64,000 bases of DNA, from positions 1 through 64,000 of the forward strand of contig CAYWIT010000001.1 in assembly GCA_964458415.1 (NCBI GenBank). Direction: 5' to 3'. The notes beneath the pieces were generated by a model, which was not told the DNA's origin, searched no databases, and saw only the letters and a program-made list of their open reading frames with translations. Made by a program: the position numbers and the translations under genes. This DNA comes from CAYWIT01 sp964458415. GTDB taxonomy: Bacteria; Pseudomonadota; Alphaproteobacteria; Micavibrionales; UBA2020. The first letter of the stretch is position 1. Each line of letters begins with the position of its first letter. Positions 7,871 through 17,383 of this stretch are shown piece after piece.

Positions 7871-10800
7871 CTAAAAGGCGGGCGGCGCCTTTTTTTTGTT
7901 TCTTTTCGCAGCTTCCTTTTCCGCATCCCTGTCCGTAATTGTGTTTAATTCCTGTTTCCGGCCCGGCGGATAAGAAAAGCTTTCTCTGGCGGCATGCGGC
8001 TTTGTGGCGATACTGAAGTCCTTCTGGATTTGCGGGGCGGATGTCAGCAGCGTCTTTTTTCCGGTGACGATTTCAAACAGTGTACGCTGGTCGAGGTGGT
8101 CGGGCAGCGTTTCCGGCATACGGATTTGCAGGGGTTTGAGGATCGCGAGGGATGCGCGCAATCCGGTCGTCCAGTTCAGGGCAGGATCTGCGGGCGTTGT
8201 CAGGCCGGAATTTTCCAGCTGTGTCAACAAGGTGCGGGATTCTGCCTGTCCCAGATTGACATGAAAGCGCTCATGCTCTGCGATGATATCCGTTCTGTCC
8301 ATGGCTGGAATATAATTGAGAAGGGTTGCCCGGGCGACATTAAACAAATCCGCGGGTTTTTCCTTTCCAGCGTGGTGTGCAAAGCCGGAGACCATGAAGT
8401 CTTTGTCTTTCGAAAGGGTTTCAAGAGCGTGGAAAGCCTCGTTCGGCGTGCAGGATGTCATCAGCTGACGGTGGCCGGAAACGATATAAAGGATTTTCTT
8501 GTCCGCATTGTAATAGGCATTGTCAATATTGTCCTTATGAATGATGATTCCGCCTGCTTGCAAAACGCCGGGCATTTTTTCAGCGGCGCGGGTAATTCCG
8601 GCTACCAGATCCTGATCGACCTGAATGAAGCCGGGCTTTTTGGCGATGCCGTAGCGGTTGCACTCAAAACCGTGCTCGGGAGAATTCTCGTAACCAAGAT
8701 AGCCAAGCGCCTTGATATTGAAAGAGAGGTGGGCATAGGCGCAGCCGGGGGCAATGATGCCATCGGTATCTTGCAGGGCGGTGGCCAGTTTCTGCTGACT
8801 TGCCGCGGAAATGCCCTGCAGGGTATAGAAAAACCCGTCCGTGCCGAGGTGATCCAGAAAATCGTCAAATGCGGCGCTTTCTACGCGGAACTGAACGGAG
8901 TCTTTTTCCGGATGCAGCGCCACAATGGCGGCATTGGCCGGATTAAACCACAGGCCGTCCAGAGAGAGCAGGGAGGGCGCAGATGTCAGCTCCATCTTGC
9001 CATTCAGGATTTCCGCCCCGCCGTATTTATCGATCAGCAGATGGCTTCCGTTCCCCTGCGGCTGGATCAGCAGGACGCTATTGGCGTTGACGCTATGGAC
9101 ATCACCAGTGGTTTCGTTGCGGAAATGAACAAAATCGTTCCGCCAGCGGATGGCGGAAACAACAGTCTTGTCCGCATGAATATCGCCGCTGCGGTTCTGG
9201 AGATACATTTTTGTGCCGCAGCTTGTTGTTTCCAGCCGGTCAATTTTTTCGGGCCGGAACAGGCCGTCGGTTTCCGGCAGGAAGGAAAAGCGCCTTTTCA
9301 GAAAGGTCAGGATTTCTCTGGCCATGACGGCAGAGATTTCCGTTTGCAGGGACTGGGTGGTATCCTGCGAGGTATATTTCAGGGAACCGGAATTTCCATT
9401 GTACCAGATATTGGCAATGCGCTGCGGGTTGATCAGGAGGCGGTCTTCCGACAGGCGCAGATTGCTGCTGAAAGCGGCTTCTTCCATTGAGGAAAGAATC
9501 TCCTGCGTCTTTTTGTCGGTTGCGCGTCCGGCGGCTTCGGCAAGAATGTTTGCCTTGACGACATCGGCGCCGAACGGCTCCAGAAGGGCGGCGATCCATT
9601 GCAGTTTTTGTGCTTCTGGCATGGCGCTTTCGCAGATTTTCTGCAGCCATTCATTTTTGGGGCCGGTAAGGTTTTTGCGGAGCAGATCAAGGCTGCCATG
9701 GGCAAAAGTGACCGCCAGCAGGCGTCTGGCTGTATTAATGTTGAAGGATTGCGGATCGTCCAGAATATGATCGCGGAAAAAAGCGGCCATCGGCAAAAAG
9801 GGCGCTGTGCTGTGCGGCGCGGTGTAGTGGAGTTCCTTCAACAATCCGGCATCCAGCGCAGCGTCTGTCAGGAAAGCGAGTTTGGATTTATCCTTGCCGC
9901 TTGTTTCAACAATTTTTCCCAGCAGGGAGACGTTCGGACGGCAAAGATTCCACAAGGCTTGAACTTTCTGCCCCTGCCCGGATTTGCTACCGATTTCAAA
10001 AAATAGCGTCATCAGGCTGGCTGTATCGTGACGGTGCAGGGCATCTTCAAGACGCGCGTAGTTGTTTACGGTGGTGGACGTATCCTTGTCCTGCTGTGGC
10101 AAAACGGCATTTAATGTGCTTTTCAGCATTTCCGGCTCGTTATAAAAGCGCCGGGCAATCTTCTCCAGAGCGGAATCGAATTTTCCCAGCCGCAGGGCAT
10201 CAGGGAACGCGGTGTTTTTATCGGGGCTGTCATAAAGCCTGAGCAGCGCCATATGGAGGGCGTGGGGCGGCAGGGGGTCTTTCTCCAGTGTGCGGGAGAG
10301 GAGATTGTCGAAGATTGCCGCCGGTGTATCCAGTCCGGTGAGAACAAGCTGTTCTTCAAACATGAGGGCAGTCCTGAAAAGCGCGGCGCGCTTATCATTG
10401 CCGACAATGTGGTTGAGCGCGATATCCGCTATGCTCTTGGCGCCGAAATCCTTTAGCAGGACGGCACGAAGGAAATCGCTCTTCTTGTTTTGCGGGGAAT
10501 AAAAAGTATCGCTGAAGGCCTGCACGTCTTGTCGGTCAAGCAGGCTCGCGATTTCGCAATAATACCGGGCTTCCTTGTGCAGGGCTTCGGTTTTCGTTTC
10601 AAGGGCGTCGTAGAAATCGCGCTCGGCCAGCCGGATGATATAGGCCGGATCCTGATATTGCAGGAGCAGGGATTCGGCGGCGGGTTTTTCTGTTTCTGGT
10701 GCGGGTTCCAGTGTCTCGCCGATCCAATCCATGAACCCGTCGATATAATAATGCCGGTCGCTTTGCAGGCCGATGATTTCATTGCGGGTTTCCACCCATT

Positions 10801-11377
10801 GACGGCGGATATTTTCTTTTTCGCGCGCCCGTTGTTCCTCCTCCTGCTTGCTGTTGTTTTTTTTAAACCAGGAGGACAGCGTACTCATCAGGCCTTTTTC
10901 CTCAGGCGGGGCGGGCGGCTGGGGTTCTGGCGGGGCTTCTTCTATGTCGTCGGGAAGAGTAACGGCAGGAAGCTCTCTTAAAAGATTCCCCGGCATCCCG
11001 CGCTTGAGAAGGGCTGCATCACGCAGGAAGGCGCAGTCGGCGCCAAAGCTGTCTGCTGCCAGTGTTTCGAAATCGCTGATCCCCAGAATAAATCCGGCTC
11101 TTGCGCCCATCGTTTTCAGAAGGGCACGGGCCTGTGTTTCGTTTTTGTTGTCAACGATCGCGCGGTGCAGAAGGCGGTGCTCGATCAATATGTCTTTTTT
11201 TTGCGCCTCAAGCCAGTTTGTTACAGATTCGCTGTTGCTTTCCAGAACCGTGAGATAATCTTCAAGCTGGTCGCGCAGTCGGGCCAGCGCCTGCGGATCT
11301 TTCGGCAGGGGGATTCCCTGTTTTTCCGGGACGGCAGAGCCGGAAAGCTTTGAAATAGGAGGAGATTTTTGACCCAT
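7871..11377 (-). CDS. Large hypothetical protein with an HExxH motif (1168 aa)
   Basis: I do not recognise this protein. It has no signal peptide or membrane segment and is predicted cytosolic. Residues ~1-150 are helical; ~150-200 is a Pro/Glu/Lys-rich linker (P-P-E-P-Q-P-P-A-P-P); ~200-690 is largely alpha-helical and could be a solenoid; ~690-1050 has mixed alpha/beta character with Gly/Asn-rich turns. Near the C-terminus H-E-R-F-H (encoded at 8275-8261) fits the HExxH zinc-protease signature but may be chance. The tail is very basic. The frame stays open to a TTG at 11446, but the ATG at 11377, with GAAGGA upstream, is the better start. It stands alone between convergent entericidin and divergent mscL. 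Confidence 0.8.
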   Translation of the reverse strand: MGQKSPPISKLSGSAVPEKQGIPLPKDPQALARLRDQLEDYLTVLESNSESVTNWLEAQKKDILIEHRLLHRAIVDNKNETQARALLKTMGARAGFILGISDFETLAADSFGADCAFLRDAALLKRGMPGNLLRELPAVTLPDDIEEAPPEPQPPAPPEEKGLMSTLSSWFKKNNSKQEEEQRAREKENIRRQWVETRNEIIGLQSDRHYYIDGFMDWIGETLEPAPETEKPAAESLLLQYQDPAYIIRLAERDFYDALETKTEALHKEARYYCEIASLLDRQDVQAFSDTFYSPQNKKSDFLRAVLLKDFGAKSIADIALNHIVGNDKRAALFRTALMFEEQLVLTGLDTPAAIFDNLLSRTLEKDPLPPHALHMALLRLYDSPDKNTAFPDALRLGKFDSALEKIARRFYNEPEMLKSTLNAVLPQQDKDTSTTVNNYARLEDALHRHDTASLMTLFFEIGSKSGQGQKVQALWNLCRPNVSLLGKIVETSGKDKSKLAFLTDAALDAGLLKELHYTAPHSTAPFLPMAAFFRDHILDDPQSFNINTARRLLAVTFAHGSLDLLRKNLTGPKNEWLQKICESAMPEAQKLQWIAALLEPFGADVVKANILAEAAGRATDKKTQEILSSMEEAAFSSNLRLSEDRLLINPQRIANIWYNGNSGSLKYTSQDTTQSLQTEISAVMAREILTFLKRRFSFLPETDGLFRPEKIDRLETTSCGTKMYLQNRSGDIHADKTVVSAIRWRNDFVHFRNETTGDVHSVNANSVLLIQPQGNGSHLLIDKYGGAEILNGKMELTSAPSLLSLDGLWFNPANAAIVALHPEKDSVQFRVESAAFDDFLDHLGTDGFFYTLQGISAASQQKLATALQDTDGIIAPGCAYAHLSFNIKALGYLGYENSPEHGFECNRYGIAKKPGFIQVDQDLVAGITRAAEKMPGVLQAGGIIIHKDNIDNAYYNADKKILYIVSGHRQLMTSCTPNEAFHALETLSKDKDFMVSGFAHHAGKEKPADLFNVARATLLNYIPAMDRTDIIAEHERFHVNLGQAESRTLLTQLENSGLTTPADPALNWTTGLRASLAILKPLQIRMPETLPDHLDQRTLFEIVTGKKTLLTSAPQIQKDFSIATKPHAARESFSYPPGRKQELNTITDRDAEKEAAKRNKKKAPPAF
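7873..7897. terminator. Rho-independent terminator (convergent)
   Basis: Perfect 8-bp stem AAAAGGCG/CGCCTTTT with a 5-nt GGCGG loop, followed on the plus strand by a run of eight T. It ends the entericidin transcript and overlaps the last codons of the large minus-strand gene, so it may also act in the other direction. Confidence 0.8.
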
Positions 11378-11467
11378 TGTTTTCAGGAATCCTTCGCCAT
11401 CATGTTTGATACGGGCCACTATAACATCGGGCAAAAGTTTATGCAAATCTTTTTCGGAAAATCAGGC

Positions 11468-11496
11468 TTGACAAAAGAGTGAATATAATCAATATG
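11468..11496 (+). promoter_or_regulatory. Probable sigma-70 promoter of mscL
   Basis: A perfect TTGACA at 11468-11473 is followed after 17 bp by AATATG, a weak -10. It is correctly placed for mscL, whose start codon is 28 bp downstream of the -10. Confidence 0.45.
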
Positions 11497-11523
11497 TTGG
11501 GCAGTCAAAAAAGGAGAACAAGG

Positions 11524-11946
11524 ATGTCAATTTTAAAGGAATTTCGTGATTTTGCCATGCGGGGCAATGTGATCGATCTGGCGGTCGGGGTGATTATCGG
11601 CGCTTCTTTTGGTAAAATTGTCGCTTCTCTGGTCGAGGATGTTATTATGCCGCCGCTCGGCTTGCTGATGGGCCAGGTGGATTTTGCCGATAAGTTTATC
11701 GTGCTGAAGGGCGCGGGTGATTTCGCGACCATCGCTGCCGCCAAAGCTGCAGGAGCCGTCACGCTGAATTACGGACTTTTTATCAATACGATTGTGCAGT
11801 TCGTTATTGTGGCTTTTGCAATTTTTATTGTGATCAAGCAGATCAACCGGTTGAAGCGGAAAGAGGATCAGGCACCGGCGGCACCATTACCCCCGTCACG
11901 TTCGGAACTGTTGCTGGAGGAAATCCGCGATCTGCTGAAAAAATAA
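11524..11946 (+). CDS. mscL: Large-conductance mechanosensitive channel MscL
   Basis: A 140-residue inner-membrane channel that opens under membrane tension to release solutes during hypo-osmotic shock. The N-terminal amphipathic segment (K-E-F-R-D-F-A-M-R-G-N-V) and TM1 (D-L-A-V-G-V-I-I-G-A-S-F-G-K-I-V) are textbook; TM2 lies at about residues 78-100 and the charged C-terminal helix ends the protein. The start at 11524 has AAGGAG upstream; the frame runs on farther 5' but that extension has no family support. It converges on mlaC with a shared terminator. Confidence 0.97.
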   Translation: MSILKEFRDFAMRGNVIDLAVGVIIGASFGKIVASLVEDVIMPPLGLLMGQVDFADKFIVLKGAGDFATIAAAKAAGAVTLNYGLFINTIVQFVIVAFAIFIVIKQINRLKRKEDQAPAAPLPPSRSELLLEEIRDLLKK

Positions 11947-11967
11947 CCGTTGCTGGTTATTTTTTTA
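11938..11967. terminator. Bidirectional terminator between mscL and mlaC
   Basis: Inverted repeat AAAAAATAACC / GGTTATTTTTT with a 6-nt loop. The stem spans the mscL stop codon and the right arm overlaps the mlaC stop codon, with T-runs on both strands, so it can end both convergent transcripts. Confidence 0.85.
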
Positions 11968-12592
11968 CTGAATTTTCAGCCTTGCGGTTGCGTAAGACGG
12001 CAAGCAGCGTTTCAATCTTGCCATCCCCGCCCTGAATAACGGAGTTGAAATCGGAGCGCTGGGTCACGCTCATGCTGATGCTTTCAACGATAACGTCGAT
12101 AATGCGGTATTGCCCGTTTTTATTGCGGACGCGCCATTCCAGATTGACGGGCGGGCCGTCTTTCTGAAGAATCTGGCTGGAGACGATGGAATCTTTTTCA
12201 TCAATTTTGAGCGCGCCCAGAACCGTGAATTGCTGTCCGGAATATTCCTCGAACCGGCGGGAATAGGTTTGCACGATCATGTCCTCGAAGAGGGAAAGGT
12301 ATTCCTTTTTTTCTTCTGCCGAGGCGTTCTTCCAGTTTATGCCCAGAGCGAAGCGGCCAATGGTCTGTACATCGAAATTTTTGTTCAGCAGGGTACGGAC
12401 GCGTTTTTCACGTTCCTGATGCGCCAGGTCTTTTGCGGTCAGGGAGGTCAGGGCTTCGTTTCCCAGATTTTCCACAAATTTCTGGGCACCGTTTTCTGTT
12501 TTGGCGCTGGCAAGAGATGGCGTCGGCAGGGCGGCAAAGCTGCCAAAAGCAAGGGCGGCGACAAAGGCAAACATGAAAGTGCGGCGGATCAT
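11957..12592 (-). CDS. mlaC: MlaC/Ttg2D family phospholipid-binding protein
   Basis: A 211-residue periplasmic protein that shuttles phospholipids between MlaA at the outer membrane and the inner-membrane Mla complex. The signal peptide (M-I-R-R-T-F-M-F-A-F-V-A-A-L-A-F-G) ends at about residue 29 (P-S-L-A-S-A). Family-typical segments follow: F-V-E-N-L-G-N-E-A-L, D-V-Q-T-I-G-R-F-A-L-G, F-E-D-M-I-V-Q-T-Y-S-R-R-F, and W-R-V-R-N-K-N-G-Q-Y-R-I-I-D-V near the C-terminus. The frame is open well upstream but the signal peptide fixes the start at 12592. It lies 40 bp after mlaA on the same strand, and the other mla genes are not in this window. Confidence 0.92.
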   Translation of the reverse strand: MIRRTFMFAFVAALAFGSFAALPTPSLASAKTENGAQKFVENLGNEALTSLTAKDLAHQEREKRVRTLLNKNFDVQTIGRFALGINWKNASAEEKKEYLSLFEDMIVQTYSRRFEEYSGQQFTVLGALKIDEKDSIVSSQILQKDGPPVNLEWRVRNKNGQYRIIDVIVESISMSVTQRSDFNSVIQGGDGKIETLLAVLRNRKAENSVKK

Positions 12593-12632
12593 TTGGTCAA
12601 TTCTCTCATTTTTTAATTTTTGGCGGACTTCT

Positions 12633-13436
12633 TTATTCCGCATATTCATCGTAGTCCGAAATGTAGGAACGGCCATTTTCGGGGTTTTCGTCGCGAATAA
12701 GCGAAGCGCGCTTCTGGCTGTAGGCGCTGCGAACAGCGGCATAATAATCCAGACTGTTCCGGCGCAGGTCTTCGATAGCCTTGACCAAGCGGGCGCGGTT
12801 ATCAAGCCCTTCGATAGCGCCGCGGGTATAATAGATCCACTCTTTATCCGCGTTATGCGTGACGATGCGCACCGGATCTGCATAAGAATCCACCGCCAGA
12901 CCTGCCGTATCGCGCAGAGAGGAAGGGCCAAGAACAGGCAGGACAAGATAGAAGCCGTCACCGAAACCCCAGACGGCCAGCGTCTGCCCGAAGTCTTCGC
13001 TTTCATAGGACAGTCCTTGGGTAGAGGCAACATCGACAAGGCCGCCGATCCCGGCTGTCGTATTGATCAGGAAGCGCGCCGTGGCAACACCGGCATCGCC
13101 GATATCTCCTTGCAGAAGGCTGTTGGCAACGATCAGGGGCGATCTCAGGTTGCGCATGAAGTTCTGAACGGAGTTGCGGGCGACTTCCGGAAGGATAAAA
13201 TTATAGGCCTTGGCCGCAGGTTCGATCAGGATGATATCAAGGAAATTATTGAAGGCAAAAATGGCGCGGTTGACGGGTTCAATCGGGTCATTGATTTCGG
13301 CGGCTTTCATTCCGCTGGCCGGAGGGGCCGAGCGGGCGCAGCCCGAGACCGTGACTGCGGTAAAAAGACAAAGCGTGATTATAAGGGCATAGCGGCCGGA
13401 GAAGCGTTTTGTTCCAGTTTTTTTTGTCTCGGTCAT
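12633..13436 (-). CDS. mlaA: MlaA/VacJ outer-membrane lipoprotein
   Basis: A 267-residue lipoprotein that removes mislocalised phospholipid from the outer leaflet of the outer membrane. Lipobox V-S-G-C puts the lipidated Cys at ~33. The family core is clear: D-P-I-E-P-V-N-R-A-I-F-A-F-N, V-Q-N-F-M-R-N-L-R-S-P, F-L-I-N-T-T-A-G-I-G-G-L-V-D-V-A, D-F-G-Q-T-L-A-V-W-G and L-P-V-L-G-P-S-S-L-R-D. It sits between lptG and mlaC on the same strand, so this operon combines LPS export and phospholipid asymmetry functions. Confidence 0.95.
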   Translation of the reverse strand: MTETKKTGTKRFSGRYALIITLCLFTAVTVSGCARSAPPASGMKAAEINDPIEPVNRAIFAFNNFLDIILIEPAAKAYNFILPEVARNSVQNFMRNLRSPLIVANSLLQGDIGDAGVATARFLINTTAGIGGLVDVASTQGLSYESEDFGQTLAVWGFGDGFYLVLPVLGPSSLRDTAGLAVDSYADPVRIVTHNADKEWIYYTRGAIEGLDNRARLVKAIEDLRRNSLDYYAAVRSAYSQKRASLIRDENPENGRSYISDYDEYAE

Positions 13437-13512
13437 TTTTGCCCCTTATATTCCTTATCTTCCTATTTTACGTACAGTCTACCTCATTTTGATGAGGGAA
13501 TCGTTAATTTCA

Positions 13513-14607
13513 TCAGCCGTCTTCCAGATGCAAAAGAGCTGTTGTTCCGAGCAGGAGGCCAAGAACCGCCGGTGTCCAGGCCGCCAGATAGACGGGGATT
13601 TTTTGCGTAAGACCGAAGGCCTGCAGCATAGAATCAAGGAAGAATATAAAGAATCCTGTCGCTACGCCAAGTCCTATTAGCAAGGTGGTGCCCCCGAATC
13701 TGGGAGGGCGTAGCGAAAATGTCGCAGCCAGCAGGATCATGGCGGCGAAAAGAAAAGGTTTGGCAAGCAGAGACTGAAAATGGATGCGCAGTTGGATCAC
13801 GGGCAGCCCCGTTTCTTCCATAATGCGAATATATTCCGGGATCATCCAGAACGATATGGTTTCCGGATCTGCGAAGGATTCCTCTATTTTTCGTAAGGTG
13901 AGGTCCGTTGGCAGGCGCGTTTCCTTCTGGTACGTGATGTCGTTACGGTCATTGATGATGGCATCGCGGATATCCCAGTAGCCGTCCTGCAGAACGGCGA
14001 CAGGGCTGTCAATCCGGTGTGTGAAATTGTCCCGATCGTCGAAGAAAAACACGATGACGCGCCCGAGCTTCTTTTGTGCGCTCTCAAAGCTTTCCGAATG
14101 GACCAGGGCGTAGCCGGATTCGACGGGCTGCCGGAGCCAGATTCCGGTGCGCGAAACGGTGACGAGGTTGGAGTTCTTTTTCAGGTGAAGAACTTCCATT
14201 TGATCGAAGCGGGCGAGCAGCAGGGAGGAAATGGGGTTGATGACCGTCGTGGTGACAGTGCCGATGACAAGCGCTGCGACGACAAGCGGGGCCAGAAACT
14301 GCCAGACGGAAAGACCGGCGGCGCGGATAATGACCAGCTCATGTGTCTTGTTGAGTTTCCAGCAGGTGTAAATGGCGCTGAAAAGAACGCCAAAGGGCAG
14401 CATTTGCTGTCCGACATAAGGGAGTTTCAGGGCGGCCATCGAAAGAACGGTGCCAAAAGCGACGTCAGACAGATTGCCGGCGCGCCGGAGCAGTTCGGCG
14501 ATGTCGAAGACAAAAATAATGCCGAGAAGAATCAGGCTGAGCACGGCAAAGTTCAGCAAGAATGCTTTTGTGATGTAACGGGCCAGCGTGGGGGTGGCGG
14601 CGATCAT
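13513..14607 (-). CDS. lptG: LPS export ABC transporter permease LptG
   Basis: A 364-residue YjgP/YjgQ family permease. Six membrane segments: two or three in the first ~120 residues, a periplasmic beta-jellyroll region (~130-265), then three more segments near the C-terminus. With LptF it forms the transmembrane core that extracts lipopolysaccharide from the inner membrane, powered by LptB (not in this window). The start overlaps the lptF stop by 4 bp (ATGA). The gene is followed by mlaA after 76 bp. Confidence 0.93.
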   Translation of the reverse strand: MIAATPTLARYITKAFLLNFAVLSLILLGIIFVFDIAELLRRAGNLSDVAFGTVLSMAALKLPYVGQQMLPFGVLFSAIYTCWKLNKTHELVIIRAAGLSVWQFLAPLVVAALVIGTVTTTVINPISSLLLARFDQMEVLHLKKNSNLVTVSRTGIWLRQPVESGYALVHSESFESAQKKLGRVIVFFFDDRDNFTHRIDSPVAVLQDGYWDIRDAIINDRNDITYQKETRLPTDLTLRKIEESFADPETISFWMIPEYIRIMEETGLPVIQLRIHFQSLLAKPFLFAAMILLAATFSLRPPRFGGTTLLIGLGVATGFFIFFLDSMLQAFGLTQKIPVYLAAWTPAVLGLLLGTTALLHLEDG

Positions 14608-15761
14608 ACCGTTGCTTCCTTCCGAGAAGGGAGGCTACGCGCGTTCCAGAAGCGGACGATGGCGGCCATTTTCCGCTCCCCCGCGGCGCCAAGCAGGTAA
14701 AAGCCGGTAATCACGGGAACGGCTGTTGCCAGATAAAGAACGGGGATCAGTTCCGAATGTCTTCTGATCAGGCTGACAAGGGCAAGATTGAGGGACTGCA
14801 GAAGGATGATGACCATTGCCGCTGCGAAAACCTTGCGCGCCTGACCGCGCCGGTTAAAGGGGCCGGAGAGGATAAAGACAAGCGCAATCAGCGAGAAACC
14901 GAGCGCGTTAAAAGGCGTGATAATGCGGTGATGCGCCTCGGCAAGGAAGGTGTTCCGGTTGACGGTTTTGCGCGAGACACGGGGATCGGGGCGCAGCAGT
15001 TCGAAGAAAGTGAGCTCTTTGGGTTCACGCCAGCGCGGCGTTGTCTCTCCCTCGAGTCCCTTGATCTCAATGGCGTATTGCGAAAAGTAGAGGCGGGAAA
15101 CGGCGTTGTTCTTTTTGTCCATTTGCTGGCGCAGGCCATCAAAGACGACGATGTTGGGAACGTCGCCCTGCATGACGATACGGCCGCGCTTGGCGGTGAT
15201 GGTAACCGGCGGGTCGTCTTTTTGCCGCATGTCATGGATCATCAGGCCCAGAAGGTCGCCGTTGACGTCGCGGGCGCGTAAATAAACCGTCAGGCTTTTG
15301 CCGAAAGTATTGAAGACCCCCTCGCGCAGCAGGAAGGTAGAGTATTCCGCCTTGACGGAGGCGCGTAGTTGTTGCATCGCCGTTGCGCTCAAAGGCGAAA
15401 CTGTTGTCGAGAAGATCAGCAGCAGCAGGGTCATCGCCAGTGCCAGAATAACCGCCGGCCGGGCCAGATGGTGCTGGTCGCAACCGCAGCTGCGCAGGAT
15501 AATGAGCTCGTTGTCCATAATCATTTTATTGTAAACAAAGAGAATGGCGGTGACGAGCGAGAGCGGAAAAATTATTTCCAGAAATTTTGGCAGGGTCAGG
15601 GCGACCAGTTTGATGAATATTCCCGCCGGAGCATCGGAGCTGGCGACGATTTCCAGCAGCTTCAGCGATTGTGTCAGCCAGATGACAGCCGTCAACGTCA
15701 CGACAATAAAGCTTGTCACGGTCAGCAGGTTGCGCAGCAAATAGCGGGTCATCAGGGTCAT
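14604..15761 (-). CDS. lptF: LPS export ABC transporter permease LptF
   Basis: A 385-residue partner of LptG with the same layout: N-terminal membrane segments (V-T-L-T-A-V-I-W-L-T-Q-S-L and L-P-K-F-L-E-I-I-F-P-L), a periplasmic jellyroll between ~130 and 280 and three C-terminal membrane helices. The family signature I-L-R-S-C-G-C-D-Q sits in the cytosolic coupling region near residue 85. First gene of the lptF-lptG-mlaA-mlaC operon, divergent from pepA with 80 bp between the start codons. ATG at 15761 fits the family. Confidence 0.93.
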   Translation of the reverse strand: MTLMTRYLLRNLLTVTSFIVVTLTAVIWLTQSLKLLEIVASSDAPAGIFIKLVALTLPKFLEIIFPLSLVTAILFVYNKMIMDNELIILRSCGCDQHHLARPAVILALAMTLLLLIFSTTVSPLSATAMQQLRASVKAEYSTFLLREGVFNTFGKSLTVYLRARDVNGDLLGLMIHDMRQKDDPPVTITAKRGRIVMQGDVPNIVVFDGLRQQMDKKNNAVSRLYFSQYAIEIKGLEGETTPRWREPKELTFFELLRPDPRVSRKTVNRNTFLAEAHHRIITPFNALGFSLIALVFILSGPFNRRGQARKVFAAAMVIILLQSLNLALVSLIRRHSELIPVLYLATAVPVITGFYLLGAAGERKMAAIVRFWNARSLPSRKEATV

Positions 15762-15841
15762 GGCACGATGAGGATTTTAAAACGGTTCATACTGTATTAT
15801 ATTGCATTCAGGATGTTTATCAAAAAAGGGGAATAACCGCC

Positions 15842-17344
15842 ATGAAAATCTCGTTCGACGCCAAGCCGCCGAAAGTTTCCGCGCATGTCGTTTTTGTCGC
15901 AGAAGGGGGAAAACTTCTGGATTCGGCGCAGAAACTGGATAAAAAAACCGGTGGCGCCCTGAAACGGGCTATCGCGGCGGAAAGTTTTACGGCGCAAAAG
16001 GCGCAGGTGCTGGCTATTCCGGGGCCTGCCGGCATTGCAACGGGGCATATCGTTCTGCTCGGCATCGGCAAGGTGGAAGGGCTGAAATCGGCTGATTTTG
16101 AAAAAATGGGCAGCGTGCTGGTTGCGGCGCTGAATGCCCGTCATGTCGATTCTGCCGAAGTGACCTTTGATTTGGCAAGTCGGGATCTGCGGGGCTTCGA
16201 TGCACAGCATGCCATTTTGCGCATGGCGACGGGGGCGCTTCTGAACAGTTATCGTTTTGACAAGTATCTGACCAAAGAACCGAAAGACAAAAAACCGACA
16301 TTGAAGGCGCTGCATTTCACGGTTGAAGATGCCGCGAAGCTGCGGAAAATGTTTGCGGCGGAAAGCAAGGTGGCGGATGCGGTGTTTCTGGTGCGCGATC
16401 TCGTCTCTGAAGCGCCGAATGCGCTTTATCCGGAAAGCTTCGCCAAAATTATCAAGGCCGAGCTGGAACCGCTGGGCATTGATGTGCATGTTCTCAACCG
16501 CAAGGAAATAGAAAAAAACGGCATGGGGGCCCTGATTGCCGTTGGGCAGGGCAGCGCACGGGAACCGAAGCTGGTGACCATGCAGTATAATGGCGGCAAG
16601 AAAAGCGACCGGACCATCGCCTTTGTGGGCAAAGGCGTCACCTTTGATTCCGGCGGCATCTCGATTAAACCCGGTCCCGGCATGGAAGAAATGAAGTGGG
16701 ATATGGCGGGGGCTGCGACGGTGACGGGCCTGATGAAGGCGCTGGCGGCACGGCAGGCAAAAGTGAATGTCGTGGGGGTTGTGGCGCTGGCGGAAAACAT
16801 GCCCTCCGGCACGGCCTGCCGTCCGGGCGATATTGTAACCTCCATGTCCGGCCAGACCATTGAAATCCACAATACGGATGCCGAGGGGCGGCTGATCCTT
16901 TGCGATGCGCTGTGGTATTGTCAGGAAAAATTCCGTCCGGCGCAGATCATCGATCTGGCGACGCTGACGGGCGCGGTGATTATCGCTCTGGGCCATGAAT
17001 ATGGCGGGGTCTTTGCAAATGACGATGATCTGGCGCGGCACCTGATCCATGCCGGAAAGGAAACGGGCGAGGAGTTGTGGCATATGCCGCTGCATGAGGC
17101 CTGGGACAAATCGCTGGATTCCCCCGCGGCGGATATGAAGAACATCAGCGGCAGCCGGGACGCAGGCAGCGCGATTGGCGCCCATTTTCTGAAGCGGTTC
17201 ATCAAGGACAATGTGAAATGGGCGCATCTTGATATTGCGGGAACGGCCTGGGCCTATAAAGACAGGCCCGGCGTCCCCAAGGGAGCCTCGGCTTTTGGCG
17301 TCCGGCTGCTGGATCGTTACGTTGCGGAGTATTGCGAGAAATAA
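15842..17344 (+). CDS. pepA: Leucyl aminopeptidase (M17 family)
   Basis: A 500-residue cytosolic dizinc aminopeptidase that removes N-terminal residues from peptides; PepA of enterics also binds DNA. The N-terminal macro-like domain runs to about residue 170. The catalytic domain shows G-V-T-F-D-S-G-G-I-S-I-K-P-G (Lys and Asp ligands near 265-275), M-K-W-D-M-A-G-A-A, and the M17 signature N-T-D-A-E-G-R-L near 345. The ATG at 15842 has AGGGG upstream. Divergent from lptF and 40 bp upstream of the MFS gene; holC, often beside pepA, is two genes further on. Confidence 0.95.
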   Translation: MKISFDAKPPKVSAHVVFVAEGGKLLDSAQKLDKKTGGALKRAIAAESFTAQKAQVLAIPGPAGIATGHIVLLGIGKVEGLKSADFEKMGSVLVAALNARHVDSAEVTFDLASRDLRGFDAQHAILRMATGALLNSYRFDKYLTKEPKDKKPTLKALHFTVEDAAKLRKMFAAESKVADAVFLVRDLVSEAPNALYPESFAKIIKAELEPLGIDVHVLNRKEIEKNGMGALIAVGQGSAREPKLVTMQYNGGKKSDRTIAFVGKGVTFDSGGISIKPGPGMEEMKWDMAGAATVTGLMKALAARQAKVNVVGVVALAENMPSGTACRPGDIVTSMSGQTIEIHNTDAEGRLILCDALWYCQEKFRPAQIIDLATLTGAVIIALGHEYGGVFANDDDLARHLIHAGKETGEELWHMPLHEAWDKSLDSPAADMKNISGSRDAGSAIGAHFLKRFIKDNVKWAHLDIAGTAWAYKDRPGVPKGASAFGVRLLDRYVAEYCEK

Positions 17345-17383
17345 AAACAGCGGATTCGTTGCGAAAAGAACGCCGGAGGGAGA

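Noticed and set aside
7994..9490. 498-codon plus-strand frame inside the large hypothetical gene
   Set aside because: The minus-strand frame is far longer and continuous to a good start; the plus frame has no start site and no recognisable domain. The identity of the large protein is unknown, so a small doubt remains.
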